A stretch of 6,101 bases of DNA from Bacillota bacterium (GCA_017549385.1 JAFYUX010000171.1:1-6101); one strand, 5' to 3'. Numbered from the stretch's first letter, positions 1 through 5,788 are shown. A program made the numbers and translations. The notes: generated by a model not told the origin, from the sequence alone.

Positions 1-577
1 CGTTATACTCTTTGTTGTGTTCTCTCACGTATGACATAGGTACGTTGTCCTCGTGGCCTGGCCAGATCATATAGTCGTCTGTGAGGATAGGGTCCATTTT
101 TTTCATAGACTCCATCATGCGGTTGCCGTCGCCGCCGGCAAATGTAACATAGCCTGTATCTGTAGGGAAGATGCAGTCGCCAGTGAAAGCATTTTTGCCC
201 TTGCGGTCAAGAAGTGTAATGCTGCCTCTTGAGTGACCTGGTGTATGGATAACCTCCAGCGACTCTTCGCCAAAAGTAAACACATGACCGGCTTTTATAG
301 TCTTGTAGTTTCTGATCTTGAGGTCGCGAGCATCCTTTTCGTGGACATAGGCTGTAGTGACAGCCAGCTTTGCAAGTGTGTCGCTGACAGCAGTGTGGTC
401 AAAATGCCAGTGAGTCAGGATGATACCTTTTACGTTGAGATTGCGTCTCTTGATAACATCGTAAACTTTTTCTGCTTCGTAGCCGGGGTCGATTACGTAA
501 CATTCGCGAGTGTCGATGTCGAAAACTATATAGCAGTTTGCGGCATATTCGCCGAATACTTTTCTTACGATTTCCAT
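1..577 (-). CDS. MBL-fold metallo-hydrolase, glyoxalase II-like (3' end cut by window edge)
   Basis: This is a zinc-dependent hydrolase of the metallo-beta-lactamase superfamily, closest in layout to small glyoxalase II-like (hydroxyacylglutathione hydrolase-type) proteins. I translated 192 codons from the ATG at 577-575; the gene continues past base 1 without a stop. Visible metal ligands are the HxHxDH motif in THWHFDHT (residues 55-62), His115 in TPGHS, Asp134 in TGDC and His175 in PGHED. The family is usually about 200-215 residues, so only a short C-terminus is missing. The start is supported by GAAAGGA (minus strand, 590-584) six bases upstream. It follows the rqcH-type gene by 52 bp on the same strand with no terminator between, so co-transcription is likely. 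There is no signal peptide, so it is probably cytoplasmic. The fold is secure; the substrate cannot be read from sequence. The usual GRTD segment after the Asp ligand is replaced by PTDTGYVTFAGGD, so thioester hydrolysis of a glyoxalase type is not assured. Confidence 0.93.
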   Translation of the reverse strand, partial: MEIVRKVFGEYAANCYIVFDIDTRECYVIDPGYEAEKVYDVIKRRNLNVKGIILTHWHFDHTAVSDTLAKLAVTTAYVHEKDARDLKIRNYKTIKAGHVFTFGEESLEVIHTPGHSRGSITLLDRKGKNAFTGDCIFPTDTGYVTFAGGDGNRMMESMKKMDPILTDDYMIWPGHEDNVPMSYVREHNKEYN

Positions 578-594
578 TTAAAATCCTTTCTGCA

Positions 595-605
595 GCCCTC
601 CGGGC
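595..605. other. Small hairpin in the rqcH-MBL gap
   Basis: In the 52-bp gap between rqcH and the hydrolase gene, GCCC-TCC-GGGC (plus-strand reading) forms a four-pair GC stem with a three-base loop, just upstream of the hydrolase ribosome binding site. On the transcribed minus strand the loop is GGA. No T-run follows. It is too short for a confident function, but it shares the CTCCG core with the hairpins at 2476-2490 and 4333-4343. Confidence 0.35.
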
Positions 606-629
606 AGAGATTGATGACAGCTGGGCAGA

Positions 630-2360
630 CTATTTTTCTGCTCCCGGTTCGCCTGGTGTAACGTAAACTGTGTTGTTGTGAGTAAACACTACAAAACCAG
701 GCTTTGAGCCGCTTGGCTTTTTAACGTGTTTGATGTTTACGTAGTCGACAGGAACCTGGCTGGAAAGTTTTGCTTTGCTGTGAAGTGCAGCAAGAGCAGC
801 AGTTTCGAAAATTTCTTCTGCAGTAGGTTCTTCGCCTTCTGTAAAGAGAACAACGTGAGAGCCAGGGATATCCTTTGTGTGCATCCAGATGTCACGAGAC
901 GAAGCTGTCTTGAAAGTCAGCATGTCGTTTTCTTTGTTGTTTCGGCCCACCAGGATGCGCTTGCCGCTTGTAGTGTGGTACTCGAGAGGCTTGAACTTAA
1001 GCTTGCGGTCTTTTTCTTTTGAGTTTCTCTTTTTAAGGAAACCGTTTTCTACAAGCTCTGCTCTGATGTCCTCAAGGTCATCAACGTTGCGGGCGTCTTC
1101 TATAAATGTCAGGACAGAATCGAGATAAGTGATCTCCTCCTCTGTGTCCTTGAGCTGAATCGTCTTTTCTGTGATGGCAGTCTTTGACTTACCGTACTTT
1201 TTAAAGTAGCGCTGTGCGTTTTGTGTCGCAGTGAAACGCGGATCCAGTGGGATGCTGATCATCTCTCCAGTATAGTAGTTGAGAACTTCTGCGCTGTTTC
1301 TGCCTTCTTTTACAGTATGAAGGCTGGCTGTGAGAAGTTCGCCAAAGAGTCTTAACTCCTCTGAATTTTCTGCCTTAAGCAGGTCTTCATTGAGTCTCTG
1401 CTTTTTCAGAAGAAGCTTGTCGAGACCGTTTGATACAGCTCTATGGATATCCAGAGACTTTTGTTTGATACGGTTTGAAGAAGCTCTGCCTTCGAAATAT
1501 GCCGCGCAGGCTTCGCTGATAGACTCATAGCCTGAAGGCTCGTAAGTACCCTCGAGAACAGTCAGTGGAAGCGCATGAAACTCTGCAGGTGCCCCAGCTT
1601 CGTTTTTATAAATAACAGGAGCTGCTGCGCCAGATGTTGCAGTCTGCACTGCTTCGCAGAGTTCTGCATAAACAGCTTTTCTGAAATCGCCGTCAGTACC
1701 TGCTATACGACACTGCGCTCTATAGCATAATTCTGATGACATAACAGGTGAAATACCCTGGATGCCTCTCAGAAGAACTTTTTCCGGAGCCTGTTCCAAA
1801 TCAGGAGTTGCGTCGCAGAATGCGTCGTAAGAAAGACCGAAATATGGGATCTTGTCGTGTGAAGGTGGTGCAACATACATAAGACCCGGGAGAGTCTGTC
1901 TGTATCTGTTTACGTCACCAGAGATACGCTTGATACAGTCTAAAATCTTTCCTGTCTTGAGATCGATAAGAAGGATGTTACTGTGCTTACCCATGATTTC
2001 GATAACAAGCTTGTGGTTTACATTGAAACCCAGCTCGTTTACGGCATCTGTGTAGATCTCTACGATACGTTCAGAATCAACCTGTCTAATCTCTCTGATG
2101 CGGGCCTGGTTGAGATGTTTTCTCAGGAGCATGCAGAAAGCCGGTGGCGTCTGAGGGTTTGAACTCTTTTCGTTCATGAGATAGACGCTGGCATGGTTTG
2201 TATTTGCTGAGATGTAGAGTCTGTATTTTTCTCTGCCGCAGTGTACCTGAAGAACGATTTCTTCGGCTGCAGGCTGGTATATTTTATCTATTTTTCCGTT
2301 TAATAATTTTTCGTTTAATTCTGCGACCACGGCTGTGGTCACCATTCCGTCGAATGCCAT
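630..2360 (-). CDS. rqcH: NFACT family protein, RqcH (Rqc2 homologue) of ribosome quality control
   Basis: The 576-residue product matches the length and layout of bacterial RqcH/FbpA proteins. RqcH binds 50S subunits carrying stalled peptidyl-tRNA and recruits tRNA-Ala to add C-terminal alanine tails that mark the chain for degradation. An NFACT-N domain starts at residue 1 (MAFDGMVTTAVVAEL, then NGKIDKIYQP). A helix-hairpin-helix-like segment lies near 199-211 (GIQGISPVMSSEL). A long charged, probably coiled-coil region spans about 295-440. The C-terminal NFACT-R domain carries DIWMHTKDIPGSHVV (490-504) and KKPSGSKPGFVVF near the end. The Asp-Arg pair needed for tRNA binding (D97/R98 in B. 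subtilis) reads Glu97-Arg98 here. The start is supported by GGAGGT (minus strand, 2372-2367) six bases before ATG. It diverges from yicC, as the B. subtilis homologue yloA sits near yloC. Older annotation calls such proteins fibronectin-binding; cytoplasmic RQC is the better-supported role. Confidence 0.95.
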   Translation of the reverse strand: MAFDGMVTTAVVAELNEKLLNGKIDKIYQPAAEEIVLQVHCGREKYRLYISANTNHASVYLMNEKSSNPQTPPAFCMLLRKHLNQARIREIRQVDSERIVEIYTDAVNELGFNVNHKLVIEIMGKHSNILLIDLKTGKILDCIKRISGDVNRYRQTLPGLMYVAPPSHDKIPYFGLSYDAFCDATPDLEQAPEKVLLRGIQGISPVMSSELCYRAQCRIAGTDGDFRKAVYAELCEAVQTATSGAAAPVIYKNEAGAPAEFHALPLTVLEGTYEPSGYESISEACAAYFEGRASSNRIKQKSLDIHRAVSNGLDKLLLKKQRLNEDLLKAENSEELRLFGELLTASLHTVKEGRNSAEVLNYYTGEMISIPLDPRFTATQNAQRYFKKYGKSKTAITEKTIQLKDTEEEITYLDSVLTFIEDARNVDDLEDIRAELVENGFLKKRNSKEKDRKLKFKPLEYHTTSGKRILVGRNNKENDMLTFKTASSRDIWMHTKDIPGSHVVLFTEGEEPTAEEIFETAALAALHSKAKLSSQVPVDYVNIKHVKKPSGSKPGFVVFTHNNTVYVTPGEPGAEK

Positions 2361-2420
2361 TTTATGACCTCCAGAGGGGATTTACATGTTGTAAAAAATC
2401 CCTGCTAGTTATATAATTAT

Positions 2421-2459
2421 TTGATATGTATTGATAATTCTAACATATTTTTTTGTAAA
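2421..2459 (+). promoter_or_regulatory. Candidate sigma-A promoter(s) for the yicC operon
   Basis: TTGATA occurs twice, at 2421-2426 and 2431-2436, each matching five of six bases of TTGACA. Each has a weak -10 match exactly 17 bases downstream: CATATT at 2444-2449 and TGTAAA at 2454-2459 (four of six each). Either would start transcription at about 2456-2466 and place the palindrome at 2476-2490 in the untranslated leader. An alternative, TTGACG at 2474-2479 with TATAGA at 2496-2501, would start the RNA almost at the ribosome binding site, so I prefer the upstream pair. Confidence 0.35.
2437..2445 (-). promoter_or_regulatory. Candidate extended -10 element for rqcH
   Basis: Read on the minus strand, 2445-2437 gives TGTTAGAAT, a TGn extension followed by TAGAAT, which differs from the TATAAT consensus at one base. 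No good -35 box lies 16-18 bases upstream, which extended -10 promoters tolerate. Transcription would start near 2430, giving a leader of about 70 bases before the ATG. A competing choice is TATAAC at 2413-2408 with TTATCA 18 bases upstream. The call is inferred from motif matching only. Confidence 0.4.
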
Positions 2460-2475
2460 AGTAAGTGTATATTTT

Positions 2476-2490
2476 GACGGCGGAGCCGTC
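2476..2490. repeat. Perfect 15-bp palindrome (hairpin or operator) upstream of yicC
   Basis: The bases read GACGGC-GGA-GCCGTC, a perfect six-pair GC-rich stem around a three-base centre, embedded in otherwise AT-rich DNA. No T-run follows on either strand, so it is not an intrinsic terminator. It lies 18 bases before the yicC ribosome binding site and, with the preferred promoters, inside the leader RNA. It could act as a leader hairpin that stabilises or controls the message, or as a protein-binding operator. A copy with one mismatch, in the opposite orientation, lies at 4921-4935 within coaBC. Confidence 0.6.
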
Positions 2491-2518
2491 GTGCATATAG
2501 AGCAAAAGAGGTCAAAAA

Positions 2519-3403
2519 ATGGTCAAGAGTATGACTGGTTTCGGCAGAAGTGAATATTCTGACGAAAAGCGTAATATTACAGTAGAAATCAAGTCTGTAA
2601 ACCACAGATACAGCGACATAAATGTTCGTATGCCTAGGAGATATTCCTTCGCAGAAGAAAAGATCAAGAGCGTTGTAAAGCAGGTTGCCCGCAGAGGTAA
2701 GATCGAAGTTTCCATCATGGTGGAAAACATCGGTGATGGCGACTTAAACATCACTCTCAACACAGCTGTTGCAAAGCAGTATATCGACAACCTTATCCTT
2801 CTCAAGGAAACTTTCGGTATGGAGGACAATATTCGTCTCGAGTACATCGCATCACTTCCTGACGTAATGAAGGCTGTGCCTGATGTTGAGGACGAGGAAG
2901 AGATTACAAAGATCCTTTCTGACGTTGTTGCGGCTGCTGTGGACAAGCACAACGAAATGCGTTGCGTAGAAGGCGAAAAGCTTGCTGCAGATATCCTTAT
3001 GAGAGGCGATATCATCTTAGGTCTTGTGGCTGAGATTGAAGCACGTTCTCCGGAAATCATCACAGAGTACAAGGAAAAGCTCAGAAAGCGTATCACAGAA
3101 ATGCTTGAGGGTACTGTAGTTGCTACAGACGAGCGTATCCTTTTAGAAGCTGCTGTATTTGCTGACAAGATCAACGTAACAGAAGAAATCGTAAGACTCA
3201 GATCACATATCGGTCAGCTTAAAAAAATCATCAGCGAAAGCTCACAGCCTGACGGCAAAAAGCTTGACTTCATCGTACAGGAAATGAACAGAGAAGCAAA
3301 CACTATCGGTTCAAAGGCTAACGATATCGAAATCACAAACAGAGTGGTAGAAATCAAGAGCGAAATCGAAAAGATCAGAGAACAGGTACAGAACATAGAA
3401 TAA
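2519..3403 (+). CDS. yicC: YicC/YloC family endoribonuclease
   Basis: The 294-residue product has the usual YicC family length and both diagnostic ends. The N-terminus MVKSMTGFGRSEY is followed by VEIKSVNHRYSDINVRMPR, the hallmark of the YicC N-terminal domain. The C-terminal DUF1732-type part reads RLRSHIGQLKKII, then KLDFIVQEMNREANTIGSKA and a final EIEKIREQVQNIE. Members of this family act as endoribonucleases; E. coli YicC is linked to turnover of the small RNA RyhB, and the B. subtilis member is YloC. The physiological substrate here is unknown. The middle is rich in acidic residues (about 115-130, DVEDEEEITKIL). The start is set by GAGGT at 2508-2512, six bases before the ATG. It is the first gene of the plus-strand operon, and its stop lies 16 bases before gmk. 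In B. subtilis remA lies between the equivalent two genes; here no reading frame fits in the gap. Confidence 0.95.
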   Translation: MVKSMTGFGRSEYSDEKRNITVEIKSVNHRYSDINVRMPRRYSFAEEKIKSVVKQVARRGKIEVSIMVENIGDGDLNITLNTAVAKQYIDNLILLKETFGMEDNIRLEYIASLPDVMKAVPDVEDEEEITKILSDVVAAAVDKHNEMRCVEGEKLAADILMRGDIILGLVAEIEARSPEIITEYKEKLRKRITEMLEGTVVATDERILLEAAVFADKINVTEEIVRLRSHIGQLKKIISESSQPDGKKLDFIVQEMNREANTIGSKANDIEITNRVVEIKSEIEKIREQVQNIE

Positions 3404-3419
3404 TTTTCAGAGGTGTTGT

Positions 3420-4031
3420 ATGGCAGAAGGCAGATTATTCGTAATTTCAGGTCCTTCAGCAGTAGGTAAGGGCACTATCGTAAAAGAGATCATGGCTAGC
3501 TCAACAGACATCAGCCTTTCTATCTCAGCTACGACTCGTTCACCAAGAGCTGGAGAAACTGACGGTGTGAGTTACTACTTCCTCACAAAAGAAGAATTTA
3601 AAGAAAAAATCGACAACGGCGGTTTCCTCGAGTGGGCAGAAGTTCACGGAAACTACTACGGAACACCAAAGGCACCTGTAGAAAAGCTCCTGGCTGAGGG
3701 TAAGGACGTTATCCTCGAAATCGACGTTCAGGGCGCTATGCAGGTAAAAGAGTCCGGTGGCGAAGGCGCATATATTTTCATCCTTCCGCCATCCATGGAA
3801 GAACTCAAAAACAGAATCAACAACAGAGGTACTGAAACTGAAGAGGCGATTGCACTTCGTATGAGCAAAGCTGCAGGAGAGATTGCTTATCTCGACAGAT
3901 ACGATTATTATGTAATTAACGACGATCTTCAGGAAGCAATCGACACAGTAAAGGCTATTATGGTTTCAGAACACCAGAAGATAAACAGCAAATCAGAAAC
4001 ATTACTGGCAAAGTTTAAGGAGGTAAAATAA
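3420..4031 (+). CDS. gmk: Guanylate kinase
   Basis: This cytoplasmic enzyme phosphorylates GMP (and dGMP) to GDP with ATP, an essential step in guanine nucleotide supply and, in Firmicutes, a known target of (p)ppGpp inhibition. At 203 residues it has the normal length. The P-loop GPSAVGKGT lies at 11-19. The GMP-binding segment follows as SATTRSPRAGETDGVSYYF (36-54), then EWAEVHGNYYGTP (71-83). VILEIDVQGAMQV (97-109) and the lid region with NRGTETEEAIALRM (135-148) complete the family pattern. GAGGTG at 3410-3415 supports the ATG at 3420, with short four-base spacing. The stop codon TAA at 4029-4031 directly abuts the rpoZ ATG, and the rpoZ ribosome binding site lies in the last gmk codons. 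Recognition is secure. Confidence 0.98.
   Translation: MAEGRLFVISGPSAVGKGTIVKEIMASSTDISLSISATTRSPRAGETDGVSYYFLTKEEFKEKIDNGGFLEWAEVHGNYYGTPKAPVEKLLAEGKDVILEIDVQGAMQVKESGGEGAYIFILPPSMEELKNRINNRGTETEEAIALRMSKAAGEIAYLDRYDYYVINDDLQEAIDTVKAIMVSEHQKINSKSETLLAKFKEVK
4017..4024 (+). promoter_or_regulatory. Strong Shine-Dalgarno site of rpoZ inside the gmk 3' end
   Basis: AAGGAGGT lies seven bases before the rpoZ ATG and is a near-perfect match to the anti-Shine-Dalgarno sequence. It overlaps the codons for the last residues of Gmk (Lys-Glu-Val), so ribosomes finishing gmk end exactly at the rpoZ start. This favours translational coupling or immediate re-initiation, and means the omega subunit need not rely on an independent leader. 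Confidence 0.85.
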
Positions 4032-4316
4032 ATGTTATATCCATCAATCAACATTTTAAGAGATAAAGTAGACAGCAAGTACACACTCGTATCATTAGCG
4101 GCAAAGAGATCTAGAGACCTCATCGACGGTAAGCCAGCTCTCGTTGATATCACTATCAACAAGCCAGTTTCTATCGCAACAGAAGAAATCGCAAACGATC
4201 TCATTTCTTACACAAGACAGTTCGAAACAGAAGACGAAGTAGAAATCGAATTCTACGAAATGCCAGAAGCTGCAGAAGAAGTTGCAGAAGAACCACAGGA
4301 AGAAATCGCAGAATAA
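4032..4316 (+). CDS. rpoZ: RNA polymerase omega subunit with acidic C-terminal tail
   Basis: Omega binds the C-terminal region of beta-prime and helps assemble and stabilise RNA polymerase. The N-terminal 60 residues carry the family core: MLYPSINIL, DSKYTLVSLAAKRSRDLIDG (14-33), then ALVDITINKPVSIATEEIAND (36-56). The protein is 94 residues, longer than the roughly 67 of B. subtilis omega; the extra part is an acidic tail. Residues 64-94 contain 15 Asp/Glu and no Lys, Arg or His. In the DNA the tail shows repeated GCAGAAGAA units, suggesting growth by short repeat duplication. The ATG follows the gmk stop with no gap. Coupling gmk with rpoZ is common in both Firmicutes and Proteobacteria. 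The gene is certain; the role of the tail is not known. Confidence 0.96.
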   Translation: MLYPSINILRDKVDSKYTLVSLAAKRSRDLIDGKPALVDITINKPVSIATEEIANDLISYTRQFETEDEVEIEFYEMPEAAEEVAEEPQEEIAE

Positions 4317-4323
4317 TCCCCGC

Positions 4324-4352
4324 TGATTCTCAGACCTCCGGTCAGGAAATCA
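4324..4352 (+). other. Imperfect stem-loop in the rpoZ-coaBC gap
   Basis: The 61-bp gap between rpoZ and coaBC contains GACC-TCC-GGTC (4333-4343), a four-pair stem with a three-base loop, enclosed by an outer TGATT/AATCA pairing (4324-4328 with 4348-4352) around a small internal loop. There is no following T-run, so it should not terminate transcription. It may influence RNA processing or relative expression of coaBC, but that is inference. The coaBC ribosome binding site GAGGA (4366-4370) lies downstream, outside the stem. Confidence 0.4.
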
Positions 4353-4377
4353 AACAGAGATAAATGAGGATAAATAT

Positions 4378-5607
4378 ATGAAAAATGTAGTTGTGGGTGT
4401 TACAGGCGGTATCGCGTGCTATAAGGTGGCCGACCTGGTAAGCAAATTAAAAAAGCACGATATCAACGTAGACGTAATCATGACAGAGAGCGCCTGCGAA
4501 TTCGTAAACCCCCTGACTTTCAGAACTCTTTCTAAAAACCCTGTAGTAACAAGCACATTCGCTGTGCCAGAAGCCTGGAAGGTAGGCCATATTTCACTGG
4601 CCCAGAAGGCAGACGTAATGCTGATTGCACCGGCAACAGCAAACGTAATCGGCAAAGTTGCCAACGGCATCGCAGACGATATGCTTACTACAACTATCAT
4701 GGCGTGCAAGGCAAAGATTGTTTTTGCTCCAGCCATGAACGTAAACATGTACGAAAATCCTATTCTTCAGGAAAACATAGAAAAGCTCAAGCGCCTTGGT
4801 TATATGTTTGTAGAGCCAGGTGCAGGCCTCTTAGCTTGCGGTGACGTAGGCAAAGGCCGAATGGCAGAACCTGCTGAGATCGAAGCTTTCGTTCTTGACC
4901 TCCTTTACGGTGAGTATCAGGACGGCTCCGCCGACAAGGTGGAAAAAGACCTTGCAGGCAAGAGATTCCTCGTTACAGCTGGTCCTACAGTTGAGGATAT
5001 CGACCCGGTAAGATACATCAGCAACAGATCATCAGGCAAGATGGGATTTGCCATTGCAGAAGCTGCTCGTGCCCGCGGCGCAGAAGTTACTCTGGTTTGC
5101 GGTCCCGTAAAGCTCACATGCAGTGAGGACATCAGACGTATCGACGTAAAGACTACAAAGGATATGCTGGCAGCTTGCGAAAGCGTATTTGATGATATCG
5201 ACGTTGTAGTAAAGGCTGCTGCTCCTGCTGATTTCTACGTTGTAAACCAGTCCGAACACAAGATGAAAAAAGTTCCTGGTCAGGACAATGTGACTATCGA
5301 GCTTGCAAAAAATCCTGATGTTATCGCAACTCTCGGCAAGAAAAAGGGCGACCGTATTCTGGTTGGTTTTGCTGCTGAAACTAGAGATCTGGAAAAGTAC
5401 GCAAGAGAAAAGATCGTGAGCAAAAACCTTGATATGATCGTTGCGAATGACGTATCTGCTCCAGGCGCAGGTTTCAATCACGACACAAACATCATAACAG
5501 TATTCAAGGCTGTAGATTCATCAAAGACTGTATATGACAAGATGTCAAAGGTGCAGGCTGCAGATGTTATCCTTGATAACGTGGTAGAGATTATTAAAAA
5601 CAGATAA
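4378..5607 (+). CDS. coaBC: Bifunctional phosphopantothenoylcysteine decarboxylase/phosphopantothenate-cysteine ligase
   Basis: This cytoplasmic enzyme performs two successive steps of coenzyme A synthesis: CoaB joins 4'-phosphopantothenate to cysteine using CTP, and the FMN-dependent CoaC decarboxylates the product to 4'-phosphopantetheine. The 409 residues match the usual length. The N-terminal CoaC domain (about 1-175) shows GVTGGIACYK, the catalytic His in VGHIS (His71), PAMNVNM (118-124) and the substrate-clamp ACGDVGKGRM with Cys154. A short linker (about 178-193) leads to CoaB: VTAGPTVEDIDPVRYISNRSSGKMG (199-223) with the conserved Asn216, AAAPADF (280-286), the KMKK lysine motif (295-298) and IVANDVSAPGAGF. 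AAPADF has proline where many homologues have valine (AAVADF). GAGGA at 4366-4370, seven bases upstream, sets the start. It is the last gene of the operon, 11 bases before the terminator. Confidence 0.98.
   Translation: MKNVVVGVTGGIACYKVADLVSKLKKHDINVDVIMTESACEFVNPLTFRTLSKNPVVTSTFAVPEAWKVGHISLAQKADVMLIAPATANVIGKVANGIADDMLTTTIMACKAKIVFAPAMNVNMYENPILQENIEKLKRLGYMFVEPGAGLLACGDVGKGRMAEPAEIEAFVLDLLYGEYQDGSADKVEKDLAGKRFLVTAGPTVEDIDPVRYISNRSSGKMGFAIAEAARARGAEVTLVCGPVKLTCSEDIRRIDVKTTKDMLAACESVFDDIDVVVKAAAPADFYVVNQSEHKMKKVPGQDNVTIELAKNPDVIATLGKKKGDRILVGFAAETRDLEKYAREKIVSKNLDMIVANDVSAPGAGFNHDTNIITVFKAVDSSKTVYDKMSKVQAADVILDNVVEIIKNR
4921..4935 (+). repeat. Near-copy of the yicC leader palindrome inside coaBC
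   Basis: GACGGCTCCGCCGAC differs at one base from the reverse complement of the perfect palindrome at 2476-2490. It encodes Asp-Gly-Ser-Ala-Asp in the linker between the CoaC and CoaB domains, where sequence constraint is low. The mismatch breaks one stem pair, leaving four inner GC pairs. It may be a chance GC-rich match or a remnant of a small mobile or amplified palindromic repeat. Confidence 0.4.
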
Positions 5608-5618
5608 GATAAAAATTT

Positions 5619-5648
5619 CCGGCATGCCTTTGGCGTGCCGGTTTTTTT
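5619..5648 (+). terminator. Strong intrinsic terminator after coaBC
   Basis: The arms CCGGCATGCC (5619-5628) and GGCGTGCCGG (5632-5641) form ten pairs, nine Watson-Crick and one T-G wobble, around a TTT loop, followed directly by seven Ts (5642-5648). It begins 11 bases after the coaBC stop and ends the yicC-gmk-rpoZ-coaBC transcript. An A-rich run (5611-5615) precedes it, so some activity on the opposite strand is possible, but no minus-strand gene is near to use it. Confidence 0.96.
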
Positions 5649-5681
5649 ATTACTTAAAAGTTTAGAGCAAATTTGCGATTG

Positions 5682-5687
5682 TATAAT
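5682..5687 (+). promoter_or_regulatory. Possible upstream -10 element for yraN
   Basis: TATAAT is an exact -10 consensus. The best -35 candidate, TTTAGA at 5661-5666, matches four of six bases at a short 15-base spacing. If active it would start near 5694 and give yraN a leader of about 100 bases, making a tandem with the stronger promoter at 5734-5762. AT-rich sequence yields such matches by chance. Confidence 0.25.
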
Positions 5688-5733
5688 TCGGGGCATAGTG
5701 GGTTTGATGTAATTTTTCTGGGGTTGTAGCAGA

Positions 5734-5762
5734 TTGACATATTCTGGAAGTAATGGTAAAAT
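5734..5762 (+). promoter_or_regulatory. Near-consensus sigma-A promoter for yraN
   Basis: TTGACA (5734-5739) is an exact -35 box. TAAAAT (5757-5762) matches the -10 consensus at five of six bases at the ideal 17-base spacing, and TGG directly before it supplies the extended -10 TGn motif. Transcription should start around A5769, giving a leader of roughly 28 bases. The position matters for the start of yraN: the only in-frame upstream TTG (5734-5736) is the first half of this -35 box and would not be in the transcript. Confidence 0.8.
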
Positions 5763-5780
5763 TGATGTAAAATATTTACA

Positions 5781-5788
5781 AAAGGAGG
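5781..5788 (+). promoter_or_regulatory. Shine-Dalgarno site of yraN, pointing to an AUA start
   Basis: AAAGGAGG is a very strong ribosome binding site. The ATG touching it (5789-5791) is out of frame with the gene, has no spacing, and meets a TAA stop after three codons. Eight bases beyond the GGAGG core, at 5797, is an in-frame ATA, exactly where a start codon is expected. Confidence 0.7.

Larger units (their letters stand above)
2361..2518. promoter_or_regulatory. Divergent intergenic region between rqcH and yicC
   Basis: This 158-bp AT-rich gap separates two genes that point away from each other, so it must hold the start signals for both the leftward rqcH-MBL pair and the rightward yicC-gmk-rpoZ-coaBC operon. 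It contains weak-to-moderate sigma-A-like elements on both strands, the palindrome at 2476-2490, and both ribosome binding sites: GGAGGT on the minus strand at 2372-2367 and GAGGT on the plus strand at 2508-2512, each six bases from its ATG. I see no coding sequence or RNA gene in it. Confidence 0.8.

Noticed and set aside
233..661. A 142-codon plus-strand frame opposite the metallo-hydrolase gene and the end of rqcH
   Set aside because: The opposite strand carries all metal-binding motifs of the hydrolase; this frame is Val/Phe/Cys-rich without motifs and has no ribosome binding site.
2476..2490. Palindrome before yicC as an intrinsic terminator
   Set aside because: Neither strand shows a T-run after the stem, and both flanking genes begin here rather than end.
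2512..3174. A 220-codon open frame on the minus strand, antisense to yicC
   Set aside because: It lies entirely opposite a clear YicC gene, its translation is a Ser/Ile/Arg-rich composition with no family motif, and no ribosome binding site or promoter supports it.
4324..4352. Stem-loop between rpoZ and coaBC as a terminator or riboswitch
   Set aside because: There is no T-run, the stem is short and imperfect, and 61 bp is too small for a known riboswitch with an expression platform.
4364..4381. Five-codon ORF overlapping the coaBC start as ATGA
   Set aside because: It has no ribosome binding site of its own, and its first codons are the coaBC Shine-Dalgarno sequence, so the arrangement is explained by that site alone.
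5032..5481. A 149-codon minus-strand frame opposite coaBC
   Set aside because: It is fully antisense to the conserved CoaB domain and has no recognisable domain or start signals.
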